Source of the DNA: an uncultured Clostridia bacterium
Lineage (GTDB): Bacteria > Bacillota > Clostridia > Christensenellales > Borkfalkiaceae
DNA length: 35,855 nucleotides
Assembly: GCA_947630775.1 (NCBI GenBank)
Contig: CANRIY010000002.1
Span: 1 to 35,855 of the forward strand
Direction of reading: 5' to 3'
Part shown: positions 17,307 through 25,666 of the stretch, in pieces
Layout: every line of letters starts with the position of its first letter
Position numbering within the stretch: position 1 is the stretch's first letter
Notes under the pieces: model-generated
What the model was told of the DNA's origin: nothing
The model's database searches: none
The model's input: only the letters and a program-made list of their open reading frames with translations
Translations under genes and position numbers: made by a program

Positions 17307-18836
17307 TTATTTTAAGAGATCTAAATACATCTCTTCATAGCAATGTGCGGAGGACGCCCAGCTGAAATCCGTCGTCATCGCACGGTGGACGAGCTTGTTC
17401 CATTCCTCCTTGTTGTGATAGACGCCGATCGCCTCGTTGATGACGTAGAGCATATCGTACGCGTTGTAATCGCGGAAGGTAAAGCCGTTTCCGCCCGCGC
17501 CGTAGGGCGTGATGCTGTCGCGGAGCCCCCCCGTCTCGCGCACGATCGCGACCGTGCCGTAGCGGGAAGCGATCATCTGCGAAAGTCCGCAGGGTTCGCT
17601 CTTGGAGGGCATCAGGAACAGATCCGCCCCCGAATAGATCTTCCGCGACAGGTCGGAATTGAACGAGATGATCGAGACGACTTTCCCGGGGTATCTCCTC
17701 GCAAGATCCGAAAAATAGTTCTCATAAGAGGAGTCGCCCGTTCCGAGCAGGATAAATTGCATATCCTGCCTGAGCGCCTGTTCGATGACTTCCTTGACGA
17801 GATCGAGTCCCTTGTGCGTGACAAGGCGGGTGATCATCGCAAGGATGGGCGTATTCGGTTTGATGGGAAGATTGAGCATACACTGCAATTCTTCCTTACA
17901 GGTCGCCTTCCCCTTTCTGTTATCCGCGCTGTAATTTTCGAAGAGCGCAAGATCGGTCGAGGGATCGTAATAATCGGGATCGATCCCGTTCAGAATGCCG
18001 CGGAGCTTGAATTCGTTGCGGCGGATAATGGGGTCGAGACCGTGGGAATAATAGGGATCCTTGATCTCGTTTGCATACGTCGGAGAGACGGTCGAGAAGC
18101 ACTCGCAGCACTCGATCGCCCCCTTCATCAGGTTGATGCAACGGTCGTATTCGACGAGATTTTTGAAACGGTAGGAGATCCCGAAGAGATCTTCGAGAAT
18201 ATCGAGGGAATATTTGCCTTGATATTCTATGTTGTGGATGGTAAACACGGCGCGGATGAACTGGTACTCGGGACGGAAACAATAGATCGTCTTGAGATAG
18301 AGCGCCGCAAGCGCCGCCTGCCAGTCATGGCAATGGAGAATATCGGGATAGAAGCCGACAAATCCCAAAAGCTCCATGACGCCGCGGCAGAAGAACGCAA
18401 AACGCTCGCCGTCGTCGTAATAGCCGTAGCACCCGGGACGCTTGAAGTAGTACTCATTATCGAGGAAATAGTAGGTCACATTGTCGCGGCAGTACTCGAA
18501 AATGCCGCAATACTGGTTCCGCCACGAGAGCGCGACATAAGTATTTCCGATGAACTTAAAATCCTTACGGAACTCCTTTTTGATGTCCTGATAGAGCGGG
18601 ATCACGACGCGGACGTCGTATTTATCCTCCCGCGCAAGCGCCTTCGAGAGAGAGCCGATGACTTCCGCAAGCCCTCCCGTCGCGATAAACGGCGCCGCCT
18701 CGGAGGCAACGAAAAGAATTTTCTTTTTCGGCTCTATGCGGATCTCCGCAGGCGCCTCCATAGCGGTTTCCGCTGCGGTCTCCACAACTTCGACCGCCGC
18801 ACGTTCCTTTGCCTTCTTTTTTGTCGTTTCGCTCAT
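17307..18836 (-). CDS. glgA: Glycogen synthase
   Basis: KKILFVASEAAPFIATGGLAEVIGSLSKAL, HCHDWQAALAALYL, SEPCGLSQMIASRYGTVAIVRETGGL. Confidence 0.95.
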   Translation of the reverse strand: MSETTKKKAKERAAVEVVETAAETAMEAPAEIRIEPKKKILFVASEAAPFIATGGLAEVIGSLSKALAREDKYDVRVVIPLYQDIKKEFRKDFKFIGNTYVALSWRNQYCGIFEYCRDNVTYYFLDNEYYFKRPGCYGYYDDGERFAFFCRGVMELLGFVGFYPDILHCHDWQAALAALYLKTIYCFRPEYQFIRAVFTIHNIEYQGKYSLDILEDLFGISYRFKNLVEYDRCINLMKGAIECCECFSTVSPTYANEIKDPYYSHGLDPIIRRNEFKLRGILNGIDPDYYDPSTDLALFENYSADNRKGKATCKEELQCMLNLPIKPNTPILAMITRLVTHKGLDLVKEVIEQALRQDMQFILLGTGDSSYENYFSDLARRYPGKVVSIISFNSDLSRKIYSGADLFLMPSKSEPCGLSQMIASRYGTVAIVRETGGLRDSITPYGAGGNGFTFRDYNAYDMLYVINEAIGVYHNKEEWNKLVHRAMTTDFSWASSAHCYEEMYLDLLK

Positions 18837-18882
18837 GATCCGATCCCCCCGCTTTTTTTATTTTACAGTGTTTTGTGTATTT

Positions 18883-19998
18883 TTACAGCATTCTGCCCTT
18901 TCCGATGAAATAAGGCAGCGCTTCGCACCCCGCGAGATGTCTCCCGTCGCGGATGACGACGTTTTTATCCGTAATGACGCAATCGAGCTCGACGTTGGCG
19001 CCGATGACGGTGTCCTGCATGATGATGGAATTTTTGACGACGCTCCCCTTTTCGACCTTAACGCCGCGGAAGAGGATGGAGTTTTCGACCGTCCCCTCGA
19101 TCACGCAGCCGTCCGAGATCAGGGCATTTTTCACAACCGCACCTGCGGCATACTTGCTCGGCGCGGAATCGCGGATCTTCGTGTAAACGTCGCGTGCGCC
19201 GAACAGCTCGTCCCGCACCTCGCGGCTCAAAAGCTCCATGCTGTGGGAATAGTAATTTTGCAGCGAACTGATCGTCGCACAATACCCGTTGAATTTGTAG
19301 CCGAAGATCCTGAGCGTATCCACATTCTTTGCCAAAATGTCCCTTCCGAAACTGGAAAGTCCCCTCGTCACGGCATCCTGAATGGTATTGATGAGGAATT
19401 CCCTGCTCATGACCATGATGTTGACGTAGAGATTGTATTTTTCCTTTTTCAGCTTCGGGTTGATCTTGAGCCCCTTGATCCTGCCCGTCTCGTCGGGCTG
19501 GAGGGTGATGTAATAGGAGGACTGTGCGGCTTCCGTCTCCTCATGGTAGACCATGGTGATATCCGCCTGCTTTTCTTCATGAAAATGAAGGATCTCCTGC
19601 AAATTTACGCGGGCGATGCCATCGCAGTCGGTAATGACGACATAATCCTCGTTACGGCGGTTCAAAAAGCCCGTGATGCCCATGAGCGCCTCGAGACGGG
19701 TCGTATAAGGCGCGTCCGTCTCGTTGGAATAAGGCGGAAGCAGGATGATCCCGCCGTCTTTCCTCGCAAGATCCCAGTCCTTCCCGCTGCCGAGATGGTC
19801 GATGAGCGACTGGTAGTTGTTCTTGGTGACGATCCCCACCGTCGTGATCCCCGAATTTACGATATTGGAGAGCGTAAAATCGATGAGACGGTATCTTCCG
19901 CCATAGGGAACGGACGCCATCGTTCTGTGACGGGAGAGTTCGGGAAGATTGTCGTCATGGATATTTGAAAAAATAACGCCTACTGCGGAATGTGCCAT
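18883..19998 (-). CDS. glgD: Glucose-1-phosphate adenylyltransferase-like regulatory subunit GlgD
   Basis: MAHSAVGVIFSNIHDDNLPELSRHRTMASVPYGGRYRLIDFTLSN; start at 19998 within the over-extended ORF. Confidence 0.92.
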   Translation of the reverse strand: MAHSAVGVIFSNIHDDNLPELSRHRTMASVPYGGRYRLIDFTLSNIVNSGITTVGIVTKNNYQSLIDHLGSGKDWDLARKDGGIILLPPYSNETDAPYTTRLEALMGITGFLNRRNEDYVVITDCDGIARVNLQEILHFHEEKQADITMVYHEETEAAQSSYYITLQPDETGRIKGLKINPKLKKEKYNLYVNIMVMSREFLINTIQDAVTRGLSSFGRDILAKNVDTLRIFGYKFNGYCATISSLQNYYSHSMELLSREVRDELFGARDVYTKIRDSAPSKYAAGAVVKNALISDGCVIEGTVENSILFRGVKVEKGSVVKNSIIMQDTVIGANVELDCVITDKNVVIRDGRHLAGCEALPYFIGKGRML

Positions 19999-20002
19999 AA
20001 GA

Positions 20003-21193
20003 TTATTCCCCCTTGTAATCCTTATCGATGATCTTGCCGCCTGCGACATTGCCTGCGACCGTGATATTTCTGCCAAGCACGGCAATGCCGTTTCCCGCTT
20101 CTTTCGGCTCGCCGACGGCGGCCCCCTCTTCCACGACGACGTTCTCGTCGATGATGGAATAGCACACCTTTGCGCCCTTTTTGACGACGGTCCCCGCCAT
20201 GATGACGCTGTCCTCGACGACAGCCCCCTCTTCGACGACGACGTTGGACGCAAGCACGGAATTTACGACCGTTCCGTCCACTTCACAGCCGAGGGCGATC
20301 ATGGAATTGCTCACCTGTGCATCGTCGCCGATGTGTTCGGGCGGGGCGAGCGGATTGCGGGAATGGATCTTCCAGTCCGAATCCCCCACGTCGAAGGCGG
20401 GATCTTCGCCGAGGAGATCCATATTGGACTCCCAGAGGGAAGAGATCGTCCCCACGTCCTTCCAGTAGCCCTTGAAACGGTAAGAGAACATCCTTTCGCC
20501 CGCATTCAGCATGGCGGGAAGGACGTCTTTTCCGAAATCTTTGGATGAAGACGGGTTTGCGTCGTCCTCTTCGAGATATTTGAAAAGTTTTTCGGCGGTA
20601 AAAATGTAGATGCCCATGGACGCGAGGTTGCTCTTGGGCTGTTTGGGCTTCTCCTCGAATTCGTAAATGGAGCCGTCCTCCTGCGTATTGAGGATCCCGA
20701 ATCGGGACGCTTCCTTTAAGGGAACTTCGATCGCGGCGATCGTGCAATCCGCCCCCGTCGCCTTGTGCGCACGGAGCATTTCCGCATAATTCATCTTATA
20801 GATGTGGTCGCCCGACAGAATGAGGATATAGTCAGGATTGTACTTCTTCATGAAGGACATGTTCTGATAGATCGCATTCGCCGTGCCCTCGAACCACGAC
20901 TGCTTTTTCTTCGCCTGATAGGGCGAAAGGATATGCACGCCGCCGAACGCACGGTCGAGATCCCACGGCTGTCCGTTGCCGATGTATTCGTTGAGCTCGA
21001 GCGGTTCGTACTGCGTGAGAACGCCCACCGTATCGATCCCCGAATTCACGCAGTTGGAGAGCGGGAAATCGATGATACGGTATTTCGCGCCGAACGCGAC
21101 TGCGGGTTTTGCGATGTTGTTGGTGAGGGCGTACAGCCTCGAGCCCTGTCCCCCCGCAAGGAGCATCGCAACGCATTCCTTCTTTCTAAGCAT
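20003..21193 (-). CDS. glgC: Glucose-1-phosphate adenylyltransferase
   Basis: [54 protein letters not shown]. Confidence 0.96.
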   Translation of the reverse strand: MLRKKECVAMLLAGGQGSRLYALTNNIAKPAVAFGAKYRIIDFPLSNCVNSGIDTVGVLTQYEPLELNEYIGNGQPWDLDRAFGGVHILSPYQAKKKQSWFEGTANAIYQNMSFMKKYNPDYILILSGDHIYKMNYAEMLRAHKATGADCTIAAIEVPLKEASRFGILNTQEDGSIYEFEEKPKQPKSNLASMGIYIFTAEKLFKYLEEDDANPSSSKDFGKDVLPAMLNAGERMFSYRFKGYWKDVGTISSLWESNMDLLGEDPAFDVGDSDWKIHSRNPLAPPEHIGDDAQVSNSMIALGCEVDGTVVNSVLASNVVVEEGAVVEDSVIMAGTVVKKGAKVCYSIIDENVVVEEGAAVGEPKEAGNGIAVLGRNITVAGNVAGGKIIDKDYKGE

Positions 21194-21214
21194 ATTGTTA
21201 CCCCCAAAGTTTGA

Positions 21215-23161
21215 TTATGAATTTTTGCCTTTTTTATCGCTCTTTGCCTTCGGCGCACGGGGCGCATCGGGCTCCCGCACGAGGTAGAGGCATGTGAGCT
21301 TCGGGACGGGAAGCTGCAGGGACCAATTTCTCCCGTGGCTCGGTTTTTTGACCGCGGAATACACTCTCTTCGTCAGTTTACCCGCTCCGCCGTATTTTTT
21401 ATCATCCGAATTGAAAATGACCCTGTATTTTCCCTTTTCATTGACCCCGAGAAGGTAATCCGCCGCGTCGACGCCCGAGTATGATGTCACGCATAGTACT
21501 TCGTTCCCCGCCCTATCTCTGCGGATAAAGGCGACGATGTTGCGGTCGGCGTCGTCGGGAGCAAGCCATTCGAACCCGTCCCAGCTGTCCTCGATCTCAT
21601 AGAGCGCGGGCGTATCGAGATAAAAATGATTGAGCTCTTTGACATACCCCGAAAGCGCCCTGTGCATGTCGTACGTATCGCGCAGGAAGAATTCGATCCC
21701 CTCCTGATAGTTCCATTCCTTGAACTGCCCGATCTCATAGCCCATAAAGTTGAGCTTTTTCCCGGGGTGCGCCGTCATATAGCCGAGGAAGGCGCGGACA
21801 CCCGCAAATTTTTCTTCGTAATCGCCGGGCATCTTATTGATGAGAGAGCATTTTCCGTGGACGACCTCGTCGTGCGAGATCGGAAGGACATAGTTCTCGG
21901 AAAACGCATACATCATGGAGAAGGTCAGTTTATTGTGGCAGCCCATGCGGAAATAGGGATTCTGGCAAAGATAGGAGAGCATATCGTTCATCCAGCCCAT
22001 ATTCCACTTGAAGTTGAATCCCAGTCCGCCGACAGACGCGGGTTTTGTGACGAGCCCCCACGCCGTGCTTTCCTCCGCGATCATCATCGCATACGGGAAA
22101 CGGCGGAAAACCGCTTCGTTCAGGCGGCGCAGGAAGGCGATCGCCTCCAAATTTTTATTTTCACCGTAGATATTGGGCACCCATTCGCCGGGGCGCTTGT
22201 CGTAATCGAGATAGAGCATGGAAGCGACGGCGTCCACGCGGAGCCCGTCCACATGAAATTTATCGAAGAAGAAGCATGCGCCCGAAATGAGGAAGGAGAG
22301 AACTTCTTCCCTGCCGTAATCGAACCTGCGGGTGCCCCAGCTCTTGTGCTCCATGCGGTCCCATTGGCTGCTCTCGTAGAGGGGCTGTCCGTCAAATTCG
22401 TAGAGCCCGTGCGCGTCCTTCGGGAAGTGCGCGGGCACCCAATCGAGAATGACGCCGATCCCCGCCTGATGGAAGCAGTCGACGAGATACATAAAGTCCT
22501 TCGGCGTGCCGAGGCGGGATGTGACAGCAAAATAGCCCGTGACCTGATACCCCCACGATCCGTCAAAGGGATACTCCGTAACGGGCATAAATTCGACGTG
22601 CGTGTAGCCCATCTCCTTCACATAGGAAACGAGTTCGGACGCGAGCTCGCGGTAAGAAAGGTAGTTCCCGTCCTCATGCTTCTTCCACGAAAGAAGGTTG
22701 ACTTCATAGATATTGACGGGGGAAGCGAAGATATTTCTATCCTTCAAACCGTCGAAATAGGTCTTGTCCCCCCATGCATAGCCGTCCGTATCGTAGAGTT
22801 TGGAAGCGGTCGCGGGGGGCGTTTCGGTGTGGAAGCCGACGGGATCCGCCTTGAGGATCTGCCTTCCGTCCGCCGTCGTGATAGAGTATTTATAGATGTC
22901 GTATTCCTTCAGACCTTCGATAAAGAGCTCCCACGTCTCCCCGTCCACCATGCGTTCCATCACGTTAGCATCGGAATTCCATCCGTTGAAATCCCCGACG
23001 ACGGAAACGGAGCGCGCATGGGGCGCCCAAACGCGGAACACATATCCCGCCTTGCTGCCTGATACCGCTTTATGCGCGCCGAGGATCTCGTAGATCCTGT
23101 CATTTTTCCCGTGATGATACAGATAGAGCGGAAAATCCGTCTCTTTTACCGTGTTGCCCAT
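21215..23161 (-). CDS. glgB: 1,4-alpha-glucan branching enzyme
   Basis: YTHVEFMPVTEYPFDGSWGYQVTGYFAVTSRLGTPKDFMYLVD, DGLRVDAVASMLYLDY, LPISHDEVVHGK. Confidence 0.96.
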   Translation of the reverse strand: MGNTVKETDFPLYLYHHGKNDRIYEILGAHKAVSGSKAGYVFRVWAPHARSVSVVGDFNGWNSDANVMERMVDGETWELFIEGLKEYDIYKYSITTADGRQILKADPVGFHTETPPATASKLYDTDGYAWGDKTYFDGLKDRNIFASPVNIYEVNLLSWKKHEDGNYLSYRELASELVSYVKEMGYTHVEFMPVTEYPFDGSWGYQVTGYFAVTSRLGTPKDFMYLVDCFHQAGIGVILDWVPAHFPKDAHGLYEFDGQPLYESSQWDRMEHKSWGTRRFDYGREEVLSFLISGACFFFDKFHVDGLRVDAVASMLYLDYDKRPGEWVPNIYGENKNLEAIAFLRRLNEAVFRRFPYAMMIAEESTAWGLVTKPASVGGLGFNFKWNMGWMNDMLSYLCQNPYFRMGCHNKLTFSMMYAFSENYVLPISHDEVVHGKCSLINKMPGDYEEKFAGVRAFLGYMTAHPGKKLNFMGYEIGQFKEWNYQEGIEFFLRDTYDMHRALSGYVKELNHFYLDTPALYEIEDSWDGFEWLAPDDADRNIVAFIRRDRAGNEVLCVTSYSGVDAADYLLGVNEKGKYRVIFNSDDKKYGGAGKLTKRVYSAVKKPSHGRNWSLQLPVPKLTCLYLVREPDAPRAPKAKSDKKGKNS

Positions 23162-23226
23162 ATTCCACCTTTACGTTTTGTCCATATCGGTCCGCTTGAA
23201 AGGGACATTTTCCCCAAACCTATCCT

Positions 23227-23255
23227 ATTATACTATATTTGCGCTTTACTTTCAA
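23227..23255 (-). promoter_or_regulatory. Promoter of the glycogen operon
   Basis: Minus strand TTGAAA (23250-23255), 17 nt, TATAAT (23227-23232), upstream of glgB. Confidence 0.65.
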
Positions 23256-23294
23256 TACCAAATTTTAATTTTTCTTCCCTTTTTCCAAAAAAAT

Positions 23295-23311
23295 CCTCCG
23301 CGTAGCGGAGG
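23295..23311 (-). terminator. murC terminator
   Basis: CCTCCGC-GTA-GCGGAGG followed on the minus strand by ATTTTTTT. Confidence 0.75.
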
Positions 23312-23316
23312 AAAAT

Positions 23317-24636
23317 TCACAGGATGCTCTTTGCAACGTCGTAGATGTCTCCCGCGCCGAGCACGAGGACCATATCCCCCTGCTTTACCCGCGAAAGAAG
23401 GGTCATGCGGAGCCTCTCGGGGGAAGAGATATAGGCGGCCGTCGGGAGATTGCCGGCAAGGCGGACGGCACTGCCTTCGAAGTCGAAGGCTTCGCGCGCC
23501 GCATACGTCTTGTAGATGATCGGAGACTCCGCTTTTGAGAGGACTTCCACAAATTCGTCCATAAGATCGCGCGTCCGCGTGTAAGTGTGCGGCTGAAAAA
23601 CCAAATGGACCTTCCCCTCCGTGATCCGCTGTGCCGTGACGAGCGTCGCTGCGATCTCCCGCGGATGATGGGCATAGTCGCAGACGAGGGGCGCGCCCTT
23701 CAGTTCCCCCACCTTTTCGAAACGCCTTCCGACGCCGCGGAAAGACGAGATCCCCGCCTTGATCTCCTCTGCGGAAAGCCCGAGAAGGCGGGCGCCCGCA
23801 TACGCCGCAAGCGCATTCATGACATGGACGATCCCAACGACGCGGAGTTTCATGCGGATCATCGGGATCCCGTTCTCCTCTACCGTGAAGGCATACCGTT
23901 CCCCGTCGCTTCTGAGGCAGGAAGCGCGGATCTCCCCGTTATGCAGTCCGAAGGAAAGCGCATGCGGGATGGAGCGGGCAAAGACGTCATCCGCGTTGAC
24001 GACCGCCTTTTCGGCTTTTGCCGCAAAGTCACGGTATGCGTCCTGCAACTCCTCTTTCGTCTTATAGCAATCCGTATGGTCGCGGTCGCAATTCAGAACA
24101 AGCCCGACTTCGCTGTCGAGATGAAGAAAACTGCGGCGGAATTCGCATGCTTCCGTGACGAAATACTCTCCCCCCGTGCTGTGAAAATTCCCGAGATCGA
24201 GGTCTTCTCCGCCGATATGGGAAGCAAACGGCTTTTTGCTCTCGGCAAAGATATGGGCGAGCATGGAGCTCGTCGTCGTCTTTCCGTGGCACCCCGCGAC
24301 GGAGACGACGTGCGGATAGTTTTTTGCGACGATCCCGAGCAGTTCCGCACGGGAAAGGATCCTTTTCCCTGCCTTTCGGGCACGGACGAGCTGCCTGTTC
24401 GTCGGAAGGATCGCTCCCGTTAAGATCACGGTGTTTTCGGTGATTTCTTCCTCTTCGCCGATAGAGACAGGGATCCCGCAGGCGCGGAGTTTCCGCGTGA
24501 AATGCCCCTCGGATGCGTCGCTTCCGCGGACGGCGACCCCCTTTTCTTTGAGAAGCTGTGCGAGTGCACTCATGCTCACGCCGCCTATTCCTATGAAATA
24601 ACAGCCCGTAATGACCTCGGAATCGATACAAAACAT
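23317..24636 (-). CDS. murC: UDP-N-acetylmuramate--L-alanine ligase
   Basis: YFIGIGGVSMSALAQLL, VAGCHGKTTTSSMLAHIF, VCDYAHHPREIAAT, LVFQPHTYTRTRDLMDEF. Confidence 0.95.
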   Translation of the reverse strand: MFCIDSEVITGCYFIGIGGVSMSALAQLLKEKGVAVRGSDASEGHFTRKLRACGIPVSIGEEEEITENTVILTGAILPTNRQLVRARKAGKRILSRAELLGIVAKNYPHVVSVAGCHGKTTTSSMLAHIFAESKKPFASHIGGEDLDLGNFHSTGGEYFVTEACEFRRSFLHLDSEVGLVLNCDRDHTDCYKTKEELQDAYRDFAAKAEKAVVNADDVFARSIPHALSFGLHNGEIRASCLRSDGERYAFTVEENGIPMIRMKLRVVGIVHVMNALAAYAGARLLGLSAEEIKAGISSFRGVGRRFEKVGELKGAPLVCDYAHHPREIAATLVTAQRITEGKVHLVFQPHTYTRTRDLMDEFVEVLSKAESPIIYKTYAAREAFDFEGSAVRLAGNLPTAAYISSPERLRMTLLSRVKQGDMVLVLGAGDIYDVAKSIL

Positions 24637-24716
24637 GCTTTATCCTATTCCGCAACATAAAAATTTGGTGAAATTTTCTCTAATTTAACTAAATTTTTTC
24701 GATAACTATTGAATTA

Positions 24717-24746
24717 TTCGGAAAAATGTGGTAACATTGTGAATAT
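24717..24746 (+). promoter_or_regulatory. Candidate sigma-H promoter of spoVG
   Basis: TTCGGAAAA, 12 nt, TGTGAATAT resembles RNAGGAWWW-N11/12-RNNGAATWW. Confidence 0.5.
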
Positions 24747-24770
24747 AAAAATACATTTGGAGGGATACCT

Positions 24771-25052
24771 ATGAAAGTTGGAGATGTGAGGATACGTCAG
24801 GTACGCCATTCGGATGGAAAACTTCGAGCCGTGGCGTCTATTACGATCGATGAATGCTTCGTCGTGCATGACATCAGAATTTTTGAGCGCGAGGGAACGC
24901 TCCTCGTCGCCATGCCGAGCAGAAAATCATCGGACGGCGGTTATAAAGATATCGCGCACCCCCTCAATACGGAGACGCGCGAATATATTCAGGGCGTGAT
25001 CCTTGACGCTTACAAAAAGTTCCTTGAAGAACAAACGACAGATGCGGAGTAA
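24771..25052 (+). CDS. spoVG: Septation regulator SpoVG
   Basis: VRIRQVRHSDGKLRAVASITIDECFVVHDIRIFE...LLVAMPSRKSSDGGYKDIAHPLN. Confidence 0.96.
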   Translation: MKVGDVRIRQVRHSDGKLRAVASITIDECFVVHDIRIFEREGTLLVAMPSRKSSDGGYKDIAHPLNTETREYIQGVILDAYKKFLEEQTTDAE

Positions 25053-25057
25053 AAGTC

Positions 25058-25087
25058 CCCGCCGGTGATACCGGCGGGGCTCAATTT
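25058..25087. terminator. Terminator between convergent spoVG and coaE
   Basis: CCCCGCCGGT (25058-25067) / ACCGGCGGGG (25071-25080), then CTCAATTTTTAT. Confidence 0.75.
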
Positions 25088-25666
25088 TTATAGGCCGAGC
25101 AAGGAGAGCGCTTTTTTTACGATGATACGGAGTTCTTCCTGCGAACCGTTGTTTTCGATGCGGATGACCCCTTTCTTCCGCCGTTCCTCATCGGGAAGCT
25201 GTGCGGAGATGCGGCGGGAAATTTCCGCCTCGGACAGCCCGTCCCGCGCCATCACCGAACTTATCCTCAGATCCTCGTCCCGTTCGACGGTAAGGATCCC
25301 GTCGAACAGATTTTCATATTTCCCTTCGAACAGGAGCGGAACTTCGGCAAAGGATACGGCATGCGCATTCATCTGCGCAAAGAGTTCTTCCATAATGCGC
25401 GGATGGGAAATCGCCTCAAGCCTGCGGCGGGCATTCATATCCACAAACACGAACGCGGCGATCAGTTTTTTAACGGGCTCCCCATCTTTGACACAGGTCG
25501 GAAACAGCTTCTTGACCGCCTCGAGATACTCCTTGTCTTTCCAGAGCGCCCTCGAGATCTCATCGCAGGAAAAAACGGGGTAGCCGAACTCTTTCAGGAT
25601 CCCGCAAACGGCGGTTTTCCCGCTTCCGATCCCGCCCGTCACGGCATATTTTTTACTTTGCATCAT
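25088..25666 (-). CDS. coaE: Dephospho-CoA kinase
   Basis: YAVTGGIGSGKTAVCGILKEFGYPVFSCDEISR; HPRIMEEL; VPLLFEGKYENLFD. Confidence 0.93.
   Translation of the reverse strand: MMQSKKYAVTGGIGSGKTAVCGILKEFGYPVFSCDEISRALWKDKEYLEAVKKLFPTCVKDGEPVKKLIAAFVFVDMNARRRLEAISHPRIMEELFAQMNAHAVSFAEVPLLFEGKYENLFDGILTVERDEDLRISSVMARDGLSEAEISRRISAQLPDEERRKKGVIRIENNGSQEELRIIVKKALSLLGL

Noticed and set aside
17343-18908. 521-aa plus-strand ORF, and similar 436-aa (18658-19968) and 478-aa (21626-23062) ORFs
   Set aside because: Antisense to glgA, glgD and glgB; no recognisable domains.
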